From: Amycolatopsis tucumanensis
GTDB taxonomy: Bacteria; Actinomycetota; Actinomycetes; Mycobacteriales; Pseudonocardiaceae
Direction of reading: 5' to 3'
DNA: 64,000 nucleotides
NCBI RefSeq assembly: GCF_021654135.1
Contig: NZ_JAKGSD010000033.1
Span: forward strand, 26,666-90,665
Shown: positions 55,655-64,000 of the stretch, piece by piece
Layout of the letters: every line of letters starts with the position of its first letter
Numbering within the stretch: the first letter of the stretch is position 1
Made by a program: the position numbers and the translations under genes
The notes under the pieces: generated by a model
What the model was told of the DNA's origin: nothing
Database searches by the model: none
The model's input: only the letters and a program-made list of their open reading frames with translations

Positions 55655-57778
55655 TCAGGCGGTCGGTTGGTCGGAGTCGAGGGCGTCGCGCCGGGCGATG
55701 ACGGTGGCCTTGCTCTTGTCGGCGCCGGGGCCGGCGGCGGTGTAGTAGTCGATGGCCTGGCTGTAGCAGCGGTGGGCCTCGGCGGTGTCGCCGAGCGCGG
55801 CGTGGACCTCGCCGAGCACAGTGCATAGGTCGGCCAGGTAGCCGACCGAGCCGTAGTCGCGCACGGCCTGCTCGATCTCGGCCAGCTCCGACACTGCCTC
55901 GGCGGCTTGCCCGTTCAGGGTCAGGGCCCGCGCCAAGTGCAGGACGGTGCGGGCGTGGCCGATGTCATCGCCGATGCCGGTGAACATGCTCGCCGCCAGC
56001 CGCAGGTGGTGGAGTGCGAGCTGGGCGTCGGCGATCTTGGGGTGCAGGGCGGTTTCGCCGAGGCGTCGGTGTCGCAGCGCGATGCTGCGGGCGTCGTTCA
56101 TCCCCTCGGCGACTTCCAGGGCATGTTCGAGGTCCGGGAGGGCGGCGTGCGGGTCGTCGGCCTTGAGGTGGGCGCGGGCGCGGGTGGACAGCGCGCCGGA
56201 GTGCAGCCACGGGTCACCGACTTCGGCGGCCAGCTCGACGGCGATCGTGCAGATGGCGACTGCGGCCTCGTGGTGGCCGAGGTTGGTCTCGCCGAAGCCC
56301 TGGCGGGTGCGGCAGACGACCTCCAGGATGTGCCCGGCGTCGGCGGCGGCATTAGCCCCGAGGAACTGCGAGCTCACCAACTCACCGGCGGTGTAGTTGG
56401 GTCGCAGCGGGTTCCACAGGACCTCGCCGAACTGGTACACCAGCTCCGTCCAGCCCTGGTCGGCGGCGTCCTGTTGAGCGGCGAGAAGGTTGGCGCGTTC
56501 GGTCTCGGCCCAGTCCAGGGCGGCCTTCGCGTCGGCGAACATGCCGGTGTCCAGATCGGTGTAGACGGGGCTGAACCGGCGAGGGAAAGGATTGATGATC
56601 TTGTCGGCCGCCGCCCCGCGCCGCAGGTACCACTCGATCATCCGGCGGCGCACCGCCAGCCGCTTGGCCTGGTCATCCTGGCCTGCCAGGGCTCGCACGT
56701 GCTCACGCAGGACGTCGTGCAGCCGGTAGCGCTCGTCCCCGGACTCGGTGACGAGGTTCGCCTCCACCAGCCGCCCGAGCCCGCGGCCGACGTCGGTGAC
56801 CGGCACGTCGAGCCCGGCGGCGAGCGGCTCGGCTGTGAACTCGACGCCGGGATGCTCGGCCAGACCGCGGTAGAGCCGGGCGGTGGTGGCGTCTAGGTCC
56901 TCGTAACTCATCTGCAGCACTCCTTCAACGGACAGCTCGTGCGGGTCCAAAGCGCCAGTGGACGCCTCGGCGAGGTGGGTCAGCCGGGTGATCAGGCGCG
57001 CCGGGTCGCGCCGGGGGTAGGCGGCGAGATGGGCTCCGGCGATGGTTAGGGCCAGCGGATGCCCGTGACAGCGGATGGCCAGCGCGTGCAGCAGCTCCTC
57101 GCCGATGGGCTGTCGATCCTCGTCGAGGAGGCCGGTCAGGAGCGCGGCGCCGGTGGCGGCGGGGAAGCAGTCGAGGTCGAGGTGGCGGAAGCCCGCGATG
57201 GCCAGCTCGGCGAGCCGATTGCGGCTGGTGACCAGGATCGTGCCGCGCGCCGTGGCAGGTACCAGGGGCTGCACCTGCTCGGCGGAACGGGCGTTGTCGA
57301 CCAGCATGGCCACCGCCTTGTCCGAGGTGACCGTTCGGTACAGCGCGACCAGCTCGGCCACCTCGCCCGGCAGGTCGTCGGCGGCGACGCCGAGCGCGCG
57401 GAGCCATCCGGCGAGGACCTGCGCGGTGGCCGGTGGCGGGTGGCCGCTCCAGCCGTTGAGGTCCACGTGCAGCACGCCGTCGGGGTGGCGCTCGTGGTGT
57501 CCGTCGAGCCAGCGCACCGCCAAGCCGGTCTTGCCGACCCCGCCCAGGCCGGTCACCACCACGCGGGTCGGGCCCGCCGTGGTGAGCAGACGGTCCAGCC
57601 GCTCCAATTCATCTGCGCGGTCGACCCAGGTGTGCGCGGGCGGCGGAAGCTGCCGGGGAACCGGCACTCGGTGCTCGGGAGCGTGCAGGACGATGGTGTC
57701 GGCGGTTACCGTGCGGGCTTGCAGCACCTGGCCGTGGACCGATCCGGACACGGTGTTGATGTGCTCGGCCTTGTTCAT
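55655..57778 (-). CDS. STAND (NB-ARC) ATPase with TPR repeats
   Basis: The 707-residue protein has Walker A VVVTGLGGVGKTGLAVRW (residues ~73-90), a Walker B-like VAMLVDN, the sensor TRGTILVTSRNRLAELA, a winged helix, and from ~450 a TPR array (e.g. ALHHLRLAASMF, AHRCYSQAIDYYTAAG). It is like AfsR-type regulators without the DNA-binding SARP domain. It overlaps the DUF574 methyltransferase gene by 4 bp. Confidence 0.88.
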   Translation of the reverse strand: MNKAEHINTVSGSVHGQVLQARTVTADTIVLHAPEHRVPVPRQLPPPAHTWVDRADELERLDRLLTTAGPTRVVVTGLGGVGKTGLAVRWLDGHHERHPDGVLHVDLNGWSGHPPPATAQVLAGWLRALGVAADDLPGEVAELVALYRTVTSDKAVAMLVDNARSAEQVQPLVPATARGTILVTSRNRLAELAIAGFRHLDLDCFPAATGAALLTGLLDEDRQPIGEELLHALAIRCHGHPLALTIAGAHLAAYPRRDPARLITRLTHLAEASTGALDPHELSVEGVLQMSYEDLDATTARLYRGLAEHPGVEFTAEPLAAGLDVPVTDVGRGLGRLVEANLVTESGDERYRLHDVLREHVRALAGQDDQAKRLAVRRRMIEWYLRRGAAADKIINPFPRRFSPVYTDLDTGMFADAKAALDWAETERANLLAAQQDAADQGWTELVYQFGEVLWNPLRPNYTAGELVSSQFLGANAAADAGHILEVVCRTRQGFGETNLGHHEAAVAICTIAVELAAEVGDPWLHSGALSTRARAHLKADDPHAALPDLEHALEVAEGMNDARSIALRHRRLGETALHPKIADAQLALHHLRLAASMFTGIGDDIGHARTVLHLARALTLNGQAAEAVSELAEIEQAVRDYGSVGYLADLCTVLGEVHAALGDTAEAHRCYSQAIDYYTAAGPGADKSKATVIARRDALDSDQPTA

Positions 57779-58614
57779 GCGCGCTCCGCGGGCTCGGGAC
57801 GGCGGTCGGCGAGCACGGCGTTGCCCCACAGGCACTCGCGTACGGGCAGGGTGAGCCCGTCCGGTCGCCACAAGCCGATCGGCGCCACGCCGTCCGGGTG
57901 TGGTTGCCACGGTCCCAGCAGGTCGGCGAACTGCCGCCGGCTTCGGTGGACGAGCGTGATCCCGGCCCTGGCGAGACAGTCCTCGATCGCACCGGCCGAT
58001 TCCAGCCCGAGGACGATGCCGTCGGCGTGTGAGGCGGCCAACAGCGAGCCGGGTGCCAGCCGCTCGTGGTACCTGGCCAATGCGGCGGCCGGATCCTCGG
58101 CGTCGGGCAGGCAATGCAACACCGACCCGGCCACCACGCCCACCGGGCGAGTCAGATCGAGCAGCCGAGTGGTCACGGCATGGTCGAGCACCTCGTCAAC
58201 GTGCCGCAGGTCGGCCTCGATCACCCCGGTGCTCGGATCGTCCGCATGGACGATCAGACCGAGACCGGCGATGGCTATGGGGTCGCGATCGACGTAGACG
58301 ACGCGGACGTCAGGACGTTCAGCCTGGGCGAGATGGTGCACGGGGTGGGCGCTGAACATGCCCGCACCCAGGTCGAGGAACTGCTCGATTCCGGCCGTGA
58401 GCATGTGAAGGACTGCGCGGCGGACGAAGGCGCGGCTCTCGCGGACGAATACGTCATACCCAGGCACCAGCGTGGTGATCTTGTCGGCCACGGCGCGGTC
58501 GGACGCGAAGTTGTGCCCACCACCGAGCAGGTAGTCGTAGATCCGGAACAGCGACGGCGCGTCGGGGTCTACCTGTTGTTCAAGACCTGACGCGCTCTCA
58601 TGCGTCGCCATCAC
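57775..58614 (-). CDS. DUF574-type SAM-dependent methyltransferase
   Basis: The 279-residue protein starts like its family (PDAPSLFRIYDYLLGGGHNF then ASDRAVADKI). The SAM site is QFLDLGAGMFSAHPVHHLAQ, followed by VVYVDRDPIAI. These methyltransferases are abundant in actinomycetes and often sit next to regulators. The substrate is unknown. It is translated with the STAND-TPR gene. Confidence 0.9.
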   Translation of the reverse strand: MMATHESASGLEQQVDPDAPSLFRIYDYLLGGGHNFASDRAVADKITTLVPGYDVFVRESRAFVRRAVLHMLTAGIEQFLDLGAGMFSAHPVHHLAQAERPDVRVVYVDRDPIAIAGLGLIVHADDPSTGVIEADLRHVDEVLDHAVTTRLLDLTRPVGVVAGSVLHCLPDAEDPAAALARYHERLAPGSLLAASHADGIVLGLESAGAIEDCLARAGITLVHRSRRQFADLLGPWQPHPDGVAPIGLWRPDGLTLPVRECLWGNAVLADRRPEPAERA

Positions 58615-58935
58615 CGTGACGTTCTCCCACCCCGTCTCGCCATCACGAGCCGACTCACCGTGCGTCTGGTCGACCCACCTGCCGTGACCTGCGGCGCACC
58701 AGCACCAGTCGAACCGGCTGGGTCGATTCGTGTGGGCGATTAGACGGCTGTATCAAGATCTGAACCAGAGCGGCGGCGAGGCGCTGGTGAGGCGCCAATG
58801 AGGCGACACCACACGTGAGCTCGACAGCAGCGGCGGCATGGTTCACCCGGTTGAGTGGGAGGGCGGATAGGTAGGCTTCGAACGTGCTGGCCCTGACGGG
58901 ACCGCTTCGACGAACGGCGCTTGGAGGGCCTGCTC
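58615..58935. other. Intergenic region with triple element E
   Basis: About 320 bp between divergent genes. It contains element E. A 63-codon - strand frame across it has no support. Confidence 0.55.
58777..58810 (+). promoter_or_regulatory. Element E: three GAGGCG repeats at 11-bp period
   Basis: GAGGCG occurs at 58778, 58789 and 58800, the last two within TGAGGCG-N4-TGAGGCG-A-CACC. It is on the + strand, about 125 bp before the ATG at 58936. Confidence 0.7.
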
Positions 58936-59808
58936 ATGGGCGAGCTCGGTGTGATCCGGAGTTACGCCTACTGGTCGGATCGCCGTATCCGGGACATCGC
59001 GTCGGCAAACGGCATCGCCCTCGAACGGCGCGTGAGTTGGAAGGCCAAGACGGCGTCGATTCCCTTGATCGGTGGGCTCGAATTTGCGCAGGAGGCGCGC
59101 ACGCTCGACCGTGCTGAGGTCGCACGTCGAATCGAAACGGCGATCGGAGACCTCGCAGTCGAGGACTTCGTCACCCCGCCGCCGGCGGTGTTCGCCAAGG
59201 GCGTCGGCCGTGTCGAGTTCGCCCAGTTCACGGGCGGTATTGAGAAGCGACAAGGCGTCGTGATGTACGTCAGCACTCGCAGCAGCACTGGCGTCCGCGT
59301 CGATGTGTGCCTGTTCGGCAGCCTTGAGAACACCGCCGACTACGTCGGCGGCTCCGACAAGCCACCGGAAGGATGGTCGTCCTCCGCAGCTCGGGCGATT
59401 GCTCTGTACATCCGGAGCCGCGGCACGATCAACAATTCACAGTGGGACGACCCAGAGTCCATCGCGGTCGAAGCCCTGAAGATCGCGACCGAGCAGGGCG
59501 TGACCGGAACCTGGGACGAACACGAGGACAAGCCCTGGACGCGGGGCTTCACGCTCGGCCACGCGACTGAATCCGAGTGGTTCGCGCAGATCTACAGCGA
59601 CGTCGTGCTCGACAAAGACCGGTGGACCTTTGACCGCGACGGCGGCATCAGCCCAGACGTCGAACGCATCCTCATCGGCGCTCCACTGTGGGTACGGACT
59701 CCGGGCGCACACGCCGTCACCCGCTACCGGGACCTACGTCGAGGGAGCGGCGGGGAACATGACGGTCGGCTCCTGCCTGGCCTGGATGGCCAACGCCTAC
59801 GTCGTTGA
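58936..59808 (+). CDS. Hypothetical protein under element E
   Basis: The 290-residue protein starts at an ATG preceded by TTGGAGGG. It begins GELGVIRSYAYWSDRRIRDI and has a middle VEFAQFTGGIEKRQGVVMYV. No enzyme or membrane signature is recognised. The last ~25 residues are Gly/Arg-rich, and the neighbouring frame reads as sensibly there, so a 3' frameshift is possible. It is followed 17 bp later by another unknown gene. Confidence 0.6.
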   Translation: MGELGVIRSYAYWSDRRIRDIASANGIALERRVSWKAKTASIPLIGGLEFAQEARTLDRAEVARRIETAIGDLAVEDFVTPPPAVFAKGVGRVEFAQFTGGIEKRQGVVMYVSTRSSTGVRVDVCLFGSLENTADYVGGSDKPPEGWSSSAARAIALYIRSRGTINNSQWDDPESIAVEALKIATEQGVTGTWDEHEDKPWTRGFTLGHATESEWFAQIYSDVVLDKDRWTFDRDGGISPDVERILIGAPLWVRTPGAHAVTRYRDLRRGSGGEHDGRLLPGLDGQRLRR

Positions 59809-59825
59809 CGGGACACAATGATCGA

Positions 59826-60593
59826 GTGAGCGACGACTGGGAGCTGCGCTGGGCATCGGGAGCCCGGCGGTTCTACGTCGCCGAGATCGTGCGGCAGGCG
59901 AGTTACGCCTTGGCCGCGGTGCAACAGGCTCTCATTCTCAGCCGGGATCCGCAGCGGCGTTCCGAGGCGTGGCCTGCGGTCCAGTCGTTCCTCACCGCGT
60001 CCGCCATCATCAGCAAGCTGTTGTGGCCCGTCAGGGCCGATGGAGCGGATCCCAAGTCCCGTTGGCGTCGCTTCCGCGCCGACCGACTGCGGACAGAGCT
60101 GATGATCAGCGACACCTCGGCCCTCCGGGACAGGAAGGTCCGGGACTCCGCCGATCACTTCGACGAACGCATCGACGACCTTGTCCGCGACCAGCGCATC
60201 CCACAGTCGTGGACAGACCTGGCGGATGCGGAGTTCGTGCGGCAGCCAGCCCCGTTCCGCGCCATCGACCCTGACACTGGCGAGGTGCTCGCAGGCCATG
60301 ATCGAATGGCTCTGGGGCCAGTCATCGCGGAGCTGAATGCGGTTCTGCGGCGGTGCGAAGACATCGAGCCCGGATTAACCAGCGCTCCAGACATCGCCAT
60401 GCTGCTAGCCACGCTGAGGTGGCCGCCGCTGCCGTCCCTGTTCGCCCCCACCGAACGCCCTGACGAACCGGTCATTGCCGGGGCTACGTTTGGAACGACC
60501 GGGCCTCAGTCCCTGGAAGAGCTCATCGCACTGGTTGCCGACCAACTCTCCGACCACCCGGAGCCGAACCGACCACACGGCGCAGACGGATAG
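59826..60593 (+). CDS. Hypothetical protein
   Basis: The 255-residue, mainly helical product (YVAEIVRQASYALAAVQQAL, AVQSFLTASAIISKLLWPV) has no recognised domain. GTG 59826 is chosen; TTG 59805 is possible. It probably shares a transcript with the preceding unknown gene. Confidence 0.6.
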   Translation: MSDDWELRWASGARRFYVAEIVRQASYALAAVQQALILSRDPQRRSEAWPAVQSFLTASAIISKLLWPVRADGADPKSRWRRFRADRLRTELMISDTSALRDRKVRDSADHFDERIDDLVRDQRIPQSWTDLADAEFVRQPAPFRAIDPDTGEVLAGHDRMALGPVIAELNAVLRRCEDIEPGLTSAPDIAMLLATLRWPPLPSLFAPTERPDEPVIAGATFGTTGPQSLEELIALVADQLSDHPEPNRPHGADG

Positions 60594-60611
60594 TTACTAC
60601 GACCGGCTGGC

Positions 60612-61880
60612 TCAGTTCTCGTCGAAGTGCGCCTCGGCGGCCCGGCGGATCTGCGCTAGGCGCTTCGAGACGGCGCTGTGGTTGGCGTACCCGAGCACGT
60701 CCGCGATCTCGGTCTTCCTGGTCACGCCGCTGTTGAGCAGCACGACGATCTGCCGGTTCCGGGCGTCCAGCAGTGTGAGGAAGTCGTTGGTGACCAGGTT
60801 GTCCAGCACCTCGCTCTCCGGCCCTTGGACCGGGATGGTGTCGGTCAACTCGACGAACTTCACCGTGACCTTGCGTCGTTTGCCGTGCAGCTTGCGTTCG
60901 AAGTCTTCGCGTGCGTACGACCAGTGGCTGGAGAAGTCGTCCTCGATGCGGTGGGAGCGGACGGCGTCCAGGATGCCGCGGAGCTGGCCGGTCCGGTCGG
61001 CGGCTTCCACGGTCTCGACCACGGCGTCGTGGGCGTCGTCCTCGCCGAACCACACGGGCCCGCCCATCCGCGGGTTGCCGGCGATGGCCCCGGCGAGCAC
61101 GCTGCCGTCCTCCAGGAGGACCGGGCCGGGCGTCTTGCCCTTGTCGACCTCGGGGAAGTCCCGCAGCCGGTCTTGGATCGTGGCGGTGACCGCGGGCACC
61201 CAGAAGTCGAGGTTGTGGGCCAGCAGCCGGATCGGGTCGTCGGCTGAGAACGCCTTCATCTTCGACCCCGACATCAGGTGCGGCCAGACCGTCCACGCCC
61301 AGGCGCGGGCGAGCCGGGCTTCGAAATCGGTCGGCAGGAAGTCGTCGATGCCGGCCCAGTCGGCCATGAACGGCCACTGGCCGCCACGCAACAGCGGGAG
61401 TCCGAACATGTCCAGGATGCGCTTGGGCAGCAGGTGGAACAGCGGCGCGTACTCGAAGTACCGCGCCCGCGTCCGGGGCACGAATGTGACATTGACGTCG
61501 CCGAGATCGGCGATCTTCGCCATCGGCTTCGGCAGGTCGTCCAAGTCGAAGAAGCGCCGCCGGAACTGGGCCGCTTCCCACAGCATGTTCCACTGCGCGA
61601 GTGCGACGAAGTCCCGGTCCGAGGTGTGGGACATCGGGAGCGTCGCGTACTCCGGCGGAGCCGGTTCGCGCGGGCGGACGACGCCGCCGAAGATGAATCC
61701 GGCTGAGATGTTCCGCAGGGATGGGAACTCCTCCGGAGTGGCCTCGGCCTCGGGGAGGAACACGTCATCGCGCCGCCACGCCAGCACCTCGGCCGCAGTC
61801 GGCTCGCGATCCTCGCTCACCTCATCCTCCGCCGTTCGCTGCTCCGTGCGCTGACCGGTCCGCTCGTCGATCTGGGTCAT
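60612..61880 (-). CDS. Hypothetical protein with C-terminal HTH
   Basis: The 422-residue protein has an acidic N-terminus (~45 residues), a long unassigned middle (FAGFIFGGVV-like stretch, LFHLLPKRILDMFGLPLLRG) and a C-terminal sigma-70-region-4-like helix-turn-helix (VLLNSGVTRKTEIADVLGYA then SAVSKRLAQIRRAA). It may be a regulator whose large domain senses something. The start at 61880 is chosen over 61943 for its better fit. Confidence 0.6.
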   Translation of the reverse strand: MTQIDERTGQRTEQRTAEDEVSEDREPTAAEVLAWRRDDVFLPEAEATPEEFPSLRNISAGFIFGGVVRPREPAPPEYATLPMSHTSDRDFVALAQWNMLWEAAQFRRRFFDLDDLPKPMAKIADLGDVNVTFVPRTRARYFEYAPLFHLLPKRILDMFGLPLLRGGQWPFMADWAGIDDFLPTDFEARLARAWAWTVWPHLMSGSKMKAFSADDPIRLLAHNLDFWVPAVTATIQDRLRDFPEVDKGKTPGPVLLEDGSVLAGAIAGNPRMGGPVWFGEDDAHDAVVETVEAADRTGQLRGILDAVRSHRIEDDFSSHWSYAREDFERKLHGKRRKVTVKFVELTDTIPVQGPESEVLDNLVTNDFLTLLDARNRQIVVLLNSGVTRKTEIADVLGYANHSAVSKRLAQIRRAAEAHFDEN

Positions 61881-62049
61881 ACCTACATCACGACAGTCTC
61901 CGCGGGATTCGTTCCGAGCGCCGCGAGAGTCACCGGACGTCACCGCACTCCTCGCCTCCGACGCAACCGCCGAGGACGCTCCTAGACCTCAACCGGACAC
62001 CGTCCGACACACTCGAACGTATGTGCGAAGAGATGGTACGTTGCTGGTC

Positions 62050-62382
62050 ATGGACCCGCGGCTACTCCGAACTGCTCAACCGGACGGCAGGCTGGCATAC
62101 GGGCGCGACAGCTCCGGCAGGCCCGTGGCGCTCCTGCCGGCCAGGTGCAAGCTCGGCTTGCACACGCTCCCTCCATCCGAGTATCGGGCGGTTGTGCACG
62201 ATGGCGAGGTCCATATCAGCTGTCCGGCTTGCGCTGCCGAGGGTGCTGATCATTGCTGGCGGCTGACTACCAATGGCCCGACTCCCGACCGCGCTGAACT
62301 GGACGAGGAGACCTATCGCGACCTCGTCCTCCGTCGAGCGAGGACAACACCGTCGTTGGCGGGTGGCCAACGTGATCAATAG
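62050..62382 (+). CDS. Small hypothetical protein with cysteine cluster
   Basis: The 110-residue protein has CKLGLHTL and ISCPACAAEGADHCWRL, a possible zinc site. It has no strong ribosome site; GTG 62023 is an alternative. The next gene overlaps its 3' end by 20 bp. Confidence 0.55.
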   Translation: MDPRLLRTAQPDGRLAYGRDSSGRPVALLPARCKLGLHTLPPSEYRAVVHDGEVHISCPACAAEGADHCWRLTTNGPTPDRAELDEETYRDLVLRRARTTPSLAGGQRDQ

Positions 62383-62680
62383 CCCGTTCACCACCTGGGA
62401 AGGCGACGACGTTCACGGCCGAAGGCCCGTGCTCACCAGCGTCTGGGTCCTGCTGGACGACCTGTTCCCTCGCCCGCCCGATGCCCCTCGACACGTCATC
62501 GTGACTGGCCTGGATCTGACGGGCAAGGTGCAAGGCCGGCTCCACGGACGCTTTCCCAGCGTCGATGGCAACTGGCTCGGAGTGGTCAACTACGAGATCA
62601 GCTACGCCGATGGCCGCCGAGAGAAGCTGCACCTGGTCGACCAGTTGCTGCCGTTCTCGGTGCTGCGAGAACCGAAATAG
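62363..62680 (+). CDS. Hypothetical protein
   Basis: The 105-residue product starts at GTG (VANVINSPFTTWEGDDVHGR) and is predicted beta-rich, with VNYEISYADGRREKLHLVDQ near the end. No family is recognised. It overlaps the preceding gene and lies 60 bp before the helicase. Confidence 0.5.
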   Translation: MANVINSPFTTWEGDDVHGRRPVLTSVWVLLDDLFPRPPDAPRHVIVTGLDLTGKVQGRLHGRFPSVDGNWLGVVNYEISYADGRREKLHLVDQLLPFSVLREPK

Positions 62681-62740
62681 CTCGATCGAGCATGCGCCCC
62701 GCGCCGTAGAGTTCATGCCCTACGGATGGAGGAGTGAGCG

Positions 62741-64000
62741 GTGGCGGAACCGGCGGCAGTACCCGACTTCGACGAACGGCTTGCCGGATTCCAGTCGACC
62801 ACGTTCAAGGAGCTTCGGCCTGGTCAGAGGCAGGTACTGGCCGCCTACGCGGCTCACCACCTCACGACACCGGACGTGGCGATCGAAATGCCGACCGGTG
62901 AGGGGAAGACCCTGTTGGCGCTGTTGATCGCCGACTACGCCCTCGACCAGGGAATGTCGGTTGCTTACCTGACCGGCACCCGCCAGCTGGCAGAGCGGGT
63001 TGAGGACGAAGCCACCAAGTTGGGCCTGGAGGTCGTCCGGTTCGCCGCGAAGGACTACGGCGGCGCCAAGCTCGACGACTACCACCAGGCCCAGGCGGTG
63101 GGCGTGATGAACTATTGGGTCTACTTCAACAGCAGGCCCGTTCCGAAACCCGCCGACCTGGTCATCTTCGACGACGCCCATCTAGCGGAACAGCCGCTCA
63201 GCGGGCTACAGACCCTGCGCATCCCCGACAAGCCTGGCCCTGCTCGCGTCCTGTATCGAACGATCTGTGATCTTGTCGTCGCGCACACCGACGCATACGC
63301 CGGACTGCAGGCGATGCGCGATGGCACCGCTCGGCCGGGCACCCCGCCCGAGCTGCTGTCGTTCAGCGACTGGGCGGCGATCGCCACAGCGTCGCGGGAC
63401 GCGATCGAGGCGTCGCCGCTGGTCGCCGACCTCGCGCTCAAGGACGAGTCGGACGAGATCAAGGCAGAGGTCAAGAAGCTCCGGGACGAGATCAAGTGGG
63501 TGTGGCCGAAGGTCCGTGAGCACCTCACCCACTGCGGCGTGCTTGTCGGGCCGTCCGGAATCGAGATCCGCCCCTACCACCCGCCGACGGCGCTGAACGC
63601 GGGGTACAGCCAGGCCAAGCAGCGGATCTATCTCTCGGCGACCCTCGGTTCGATGGACGACCTGCAACGCCGCATCGGCGGCGGCCGGGTCACCCGGCTG
63701 GAGACCGAGCAGCCGCTGCTTTCCGGCAGCACCGGCGAGCGCATGTTCGCGTTGAACCCCTCGTCCGAGCAGGCACTCGACCTCGGCGTGCTCAGCTGGG
63801 CACTCGAACAAGTCCAGGCAGCCGGTGGGAAGGCGGCCTGGCTGTGCGCCAGCCACAGCGAAGCGGACACACTGCAAGCGATCCTCGGTGGGCTCGGCCA
63901 TCCCGTCTACCGCCTCCGGGCCGGCGACGACACCGCAGTCGACGGCTGGAGCCGCGCTCCCCAGGGGCAGTTGATCACTGCGGGCCGCTATGACGGGCTC
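62741..64000 (+). CDS. DEAD/DEAH-type helicase, 3' end cut by window
   Basis: The GTG start follows TGGAGGAGTG, and 420 codons are visible. The frame gives LRPGQRQVLAAYAAH, Walker A IEMPTGEGKTLLALL (~residue 50), a DEAH-type box VIFDDAHLAEQ (~145), motif III-like RIYLSATLG (~300), and the start of the second RecA domain (AAWLCASHSEADTLQAIL). It is a superfamily 2 nucleic-acid-dependent ATPase. The C-terminus lies beyond the window. Small unknown genes in front could be partners. Confidence 0.85.
   Translation, partial: MAEPAAVPDFDERLAGFQSTTFKELRPGQRQVLAAYAAHHLTTPDVAIEMPTGEGKTLLALLIADYALDQGMSVAYLTGTRQLAERVEDEATKLGLEVVRFAAKDYGGAKLDDYHQAQAVGVMNYWVYFNSRPVPKPADLVIFDDAHLAEQPLSGLQTLRIPDKPGPARVLYRTICDLVVAHTDAYAGLQAMRDGTARPGTPPELLSFSDWAAIATASRDAIEASPLVADLALKDESDEIKAEVKKLRDEIKWVWPKVREHLTHCGVLVGPSGIEIRPYHPPTALNAGYSQAKQRIYLSATLGSMDDLQRRIGGGRVTRLETEQPLLSGSTGERMFALNPSSEQALDLGVLSWALEQVQAAGGKAAWLCASHSEADTLQAILGGLGHPVYRLRAGDDTAVDGWSRAPQGQLITAGRYDGL

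Noticed and set aside
58655..58846. 63-codon - strand frame in the element E region
   Set aside because: It covers the regulatory repeats and has no recognisable protein pattern.

Overview
This 64-kb window is high-G+C DNA from an actinomycete. The signs are an RbpA-type RNA polymerase-binding protein, ANTAR regulators, XRE/TPR regulators, DUF574-type methyltransferases and frequent GTG/TTG starts in overlapping operons. The gene style suggests Pseudonocardiaceae, which is an inference. No rRNA, tRNA, CRISPR array or recognisable transposase was found. Nearly everything looks accessory.

Layout. (i) 1-5002: a tightly overlapping + operon (family 2 glycosyltransferase, radical SAM protein, phosphoribosyltransferase, family 4 glycosyltransferase, 5'-nuclease, PIG-L deacetylase). 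(ii) 5055-9978: a - strand set of two XRE regulators, a small repeat protein and two aminoglycoside-phosphotransferase-like kinases. (iii) 10451-11743: a GntR regulator and a UTRA-only partner. (iv) 12018-19731: a 7-deazaguanine-type cluster (two-domain QueD, QueE, FolE, a TGT-like barrel, a nucleoside-phosphorylase-like protein, a thymidylate-kinase-like protein, DUF2797, a methyltransferase, two NUDIX proteins) with no QueC. (v) 20130-20704 and 43473-44135: the two halves of one PCMT-like methyltransferase gene. (vi) 20706-43472: between those halves, a 22.8-kb element bounded by imperfect ~50-bp inverted repeats and a 5-bp duplication (CTGCG), carrying a heat, redox and general stress island: HtrA, HtpX, ClpB, CbpM, DnaJ, GrpE, DnaK, three Hsp20 proteins, anti-sigma/STAS proteins, ANTAR proteins, peroxiredoxin, glutaredoxin, thioredoxin. 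(vii) 44296-47019: a lower-G+C Mrr-like nuclease/STAND NTPase, a likely phage-defence gene. (viii) 47328-51964: HAD phosphatase, XRE regulator, second QueD, NUDIX and inositol-monophosphatase-like genes. (ix) 51961-54819: a gene split by a second, 1,588-bp cargo element with 60-bp inverted repeats and an ATTTG duplication. (x) 54946-64000: a frameshifted rbpA paralogue, a small HTH protein, a STAND-TPR regulator with a DUF574 methyltransferase, several unrecognised genes, and a helicase cut by the window end.

Two threads tie the window together. First, removing each element with one copy of its 5-bp repeat restores a continuous, in-frame gene (411 and 422 codons), so both insertions can be read at base resolution although neither element carries a visible transposase. 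Second, a recurring element TGAGGCG-N4-TGAGGCG-N-CACC lies in front of five genes outside the stress island (two XRE regulators, two NUDIX genes, one unknown gene). It is absent from the spaces between genes that I inspected inside the island, so the flanks look like one older co-regulated locus split by a later insertion.
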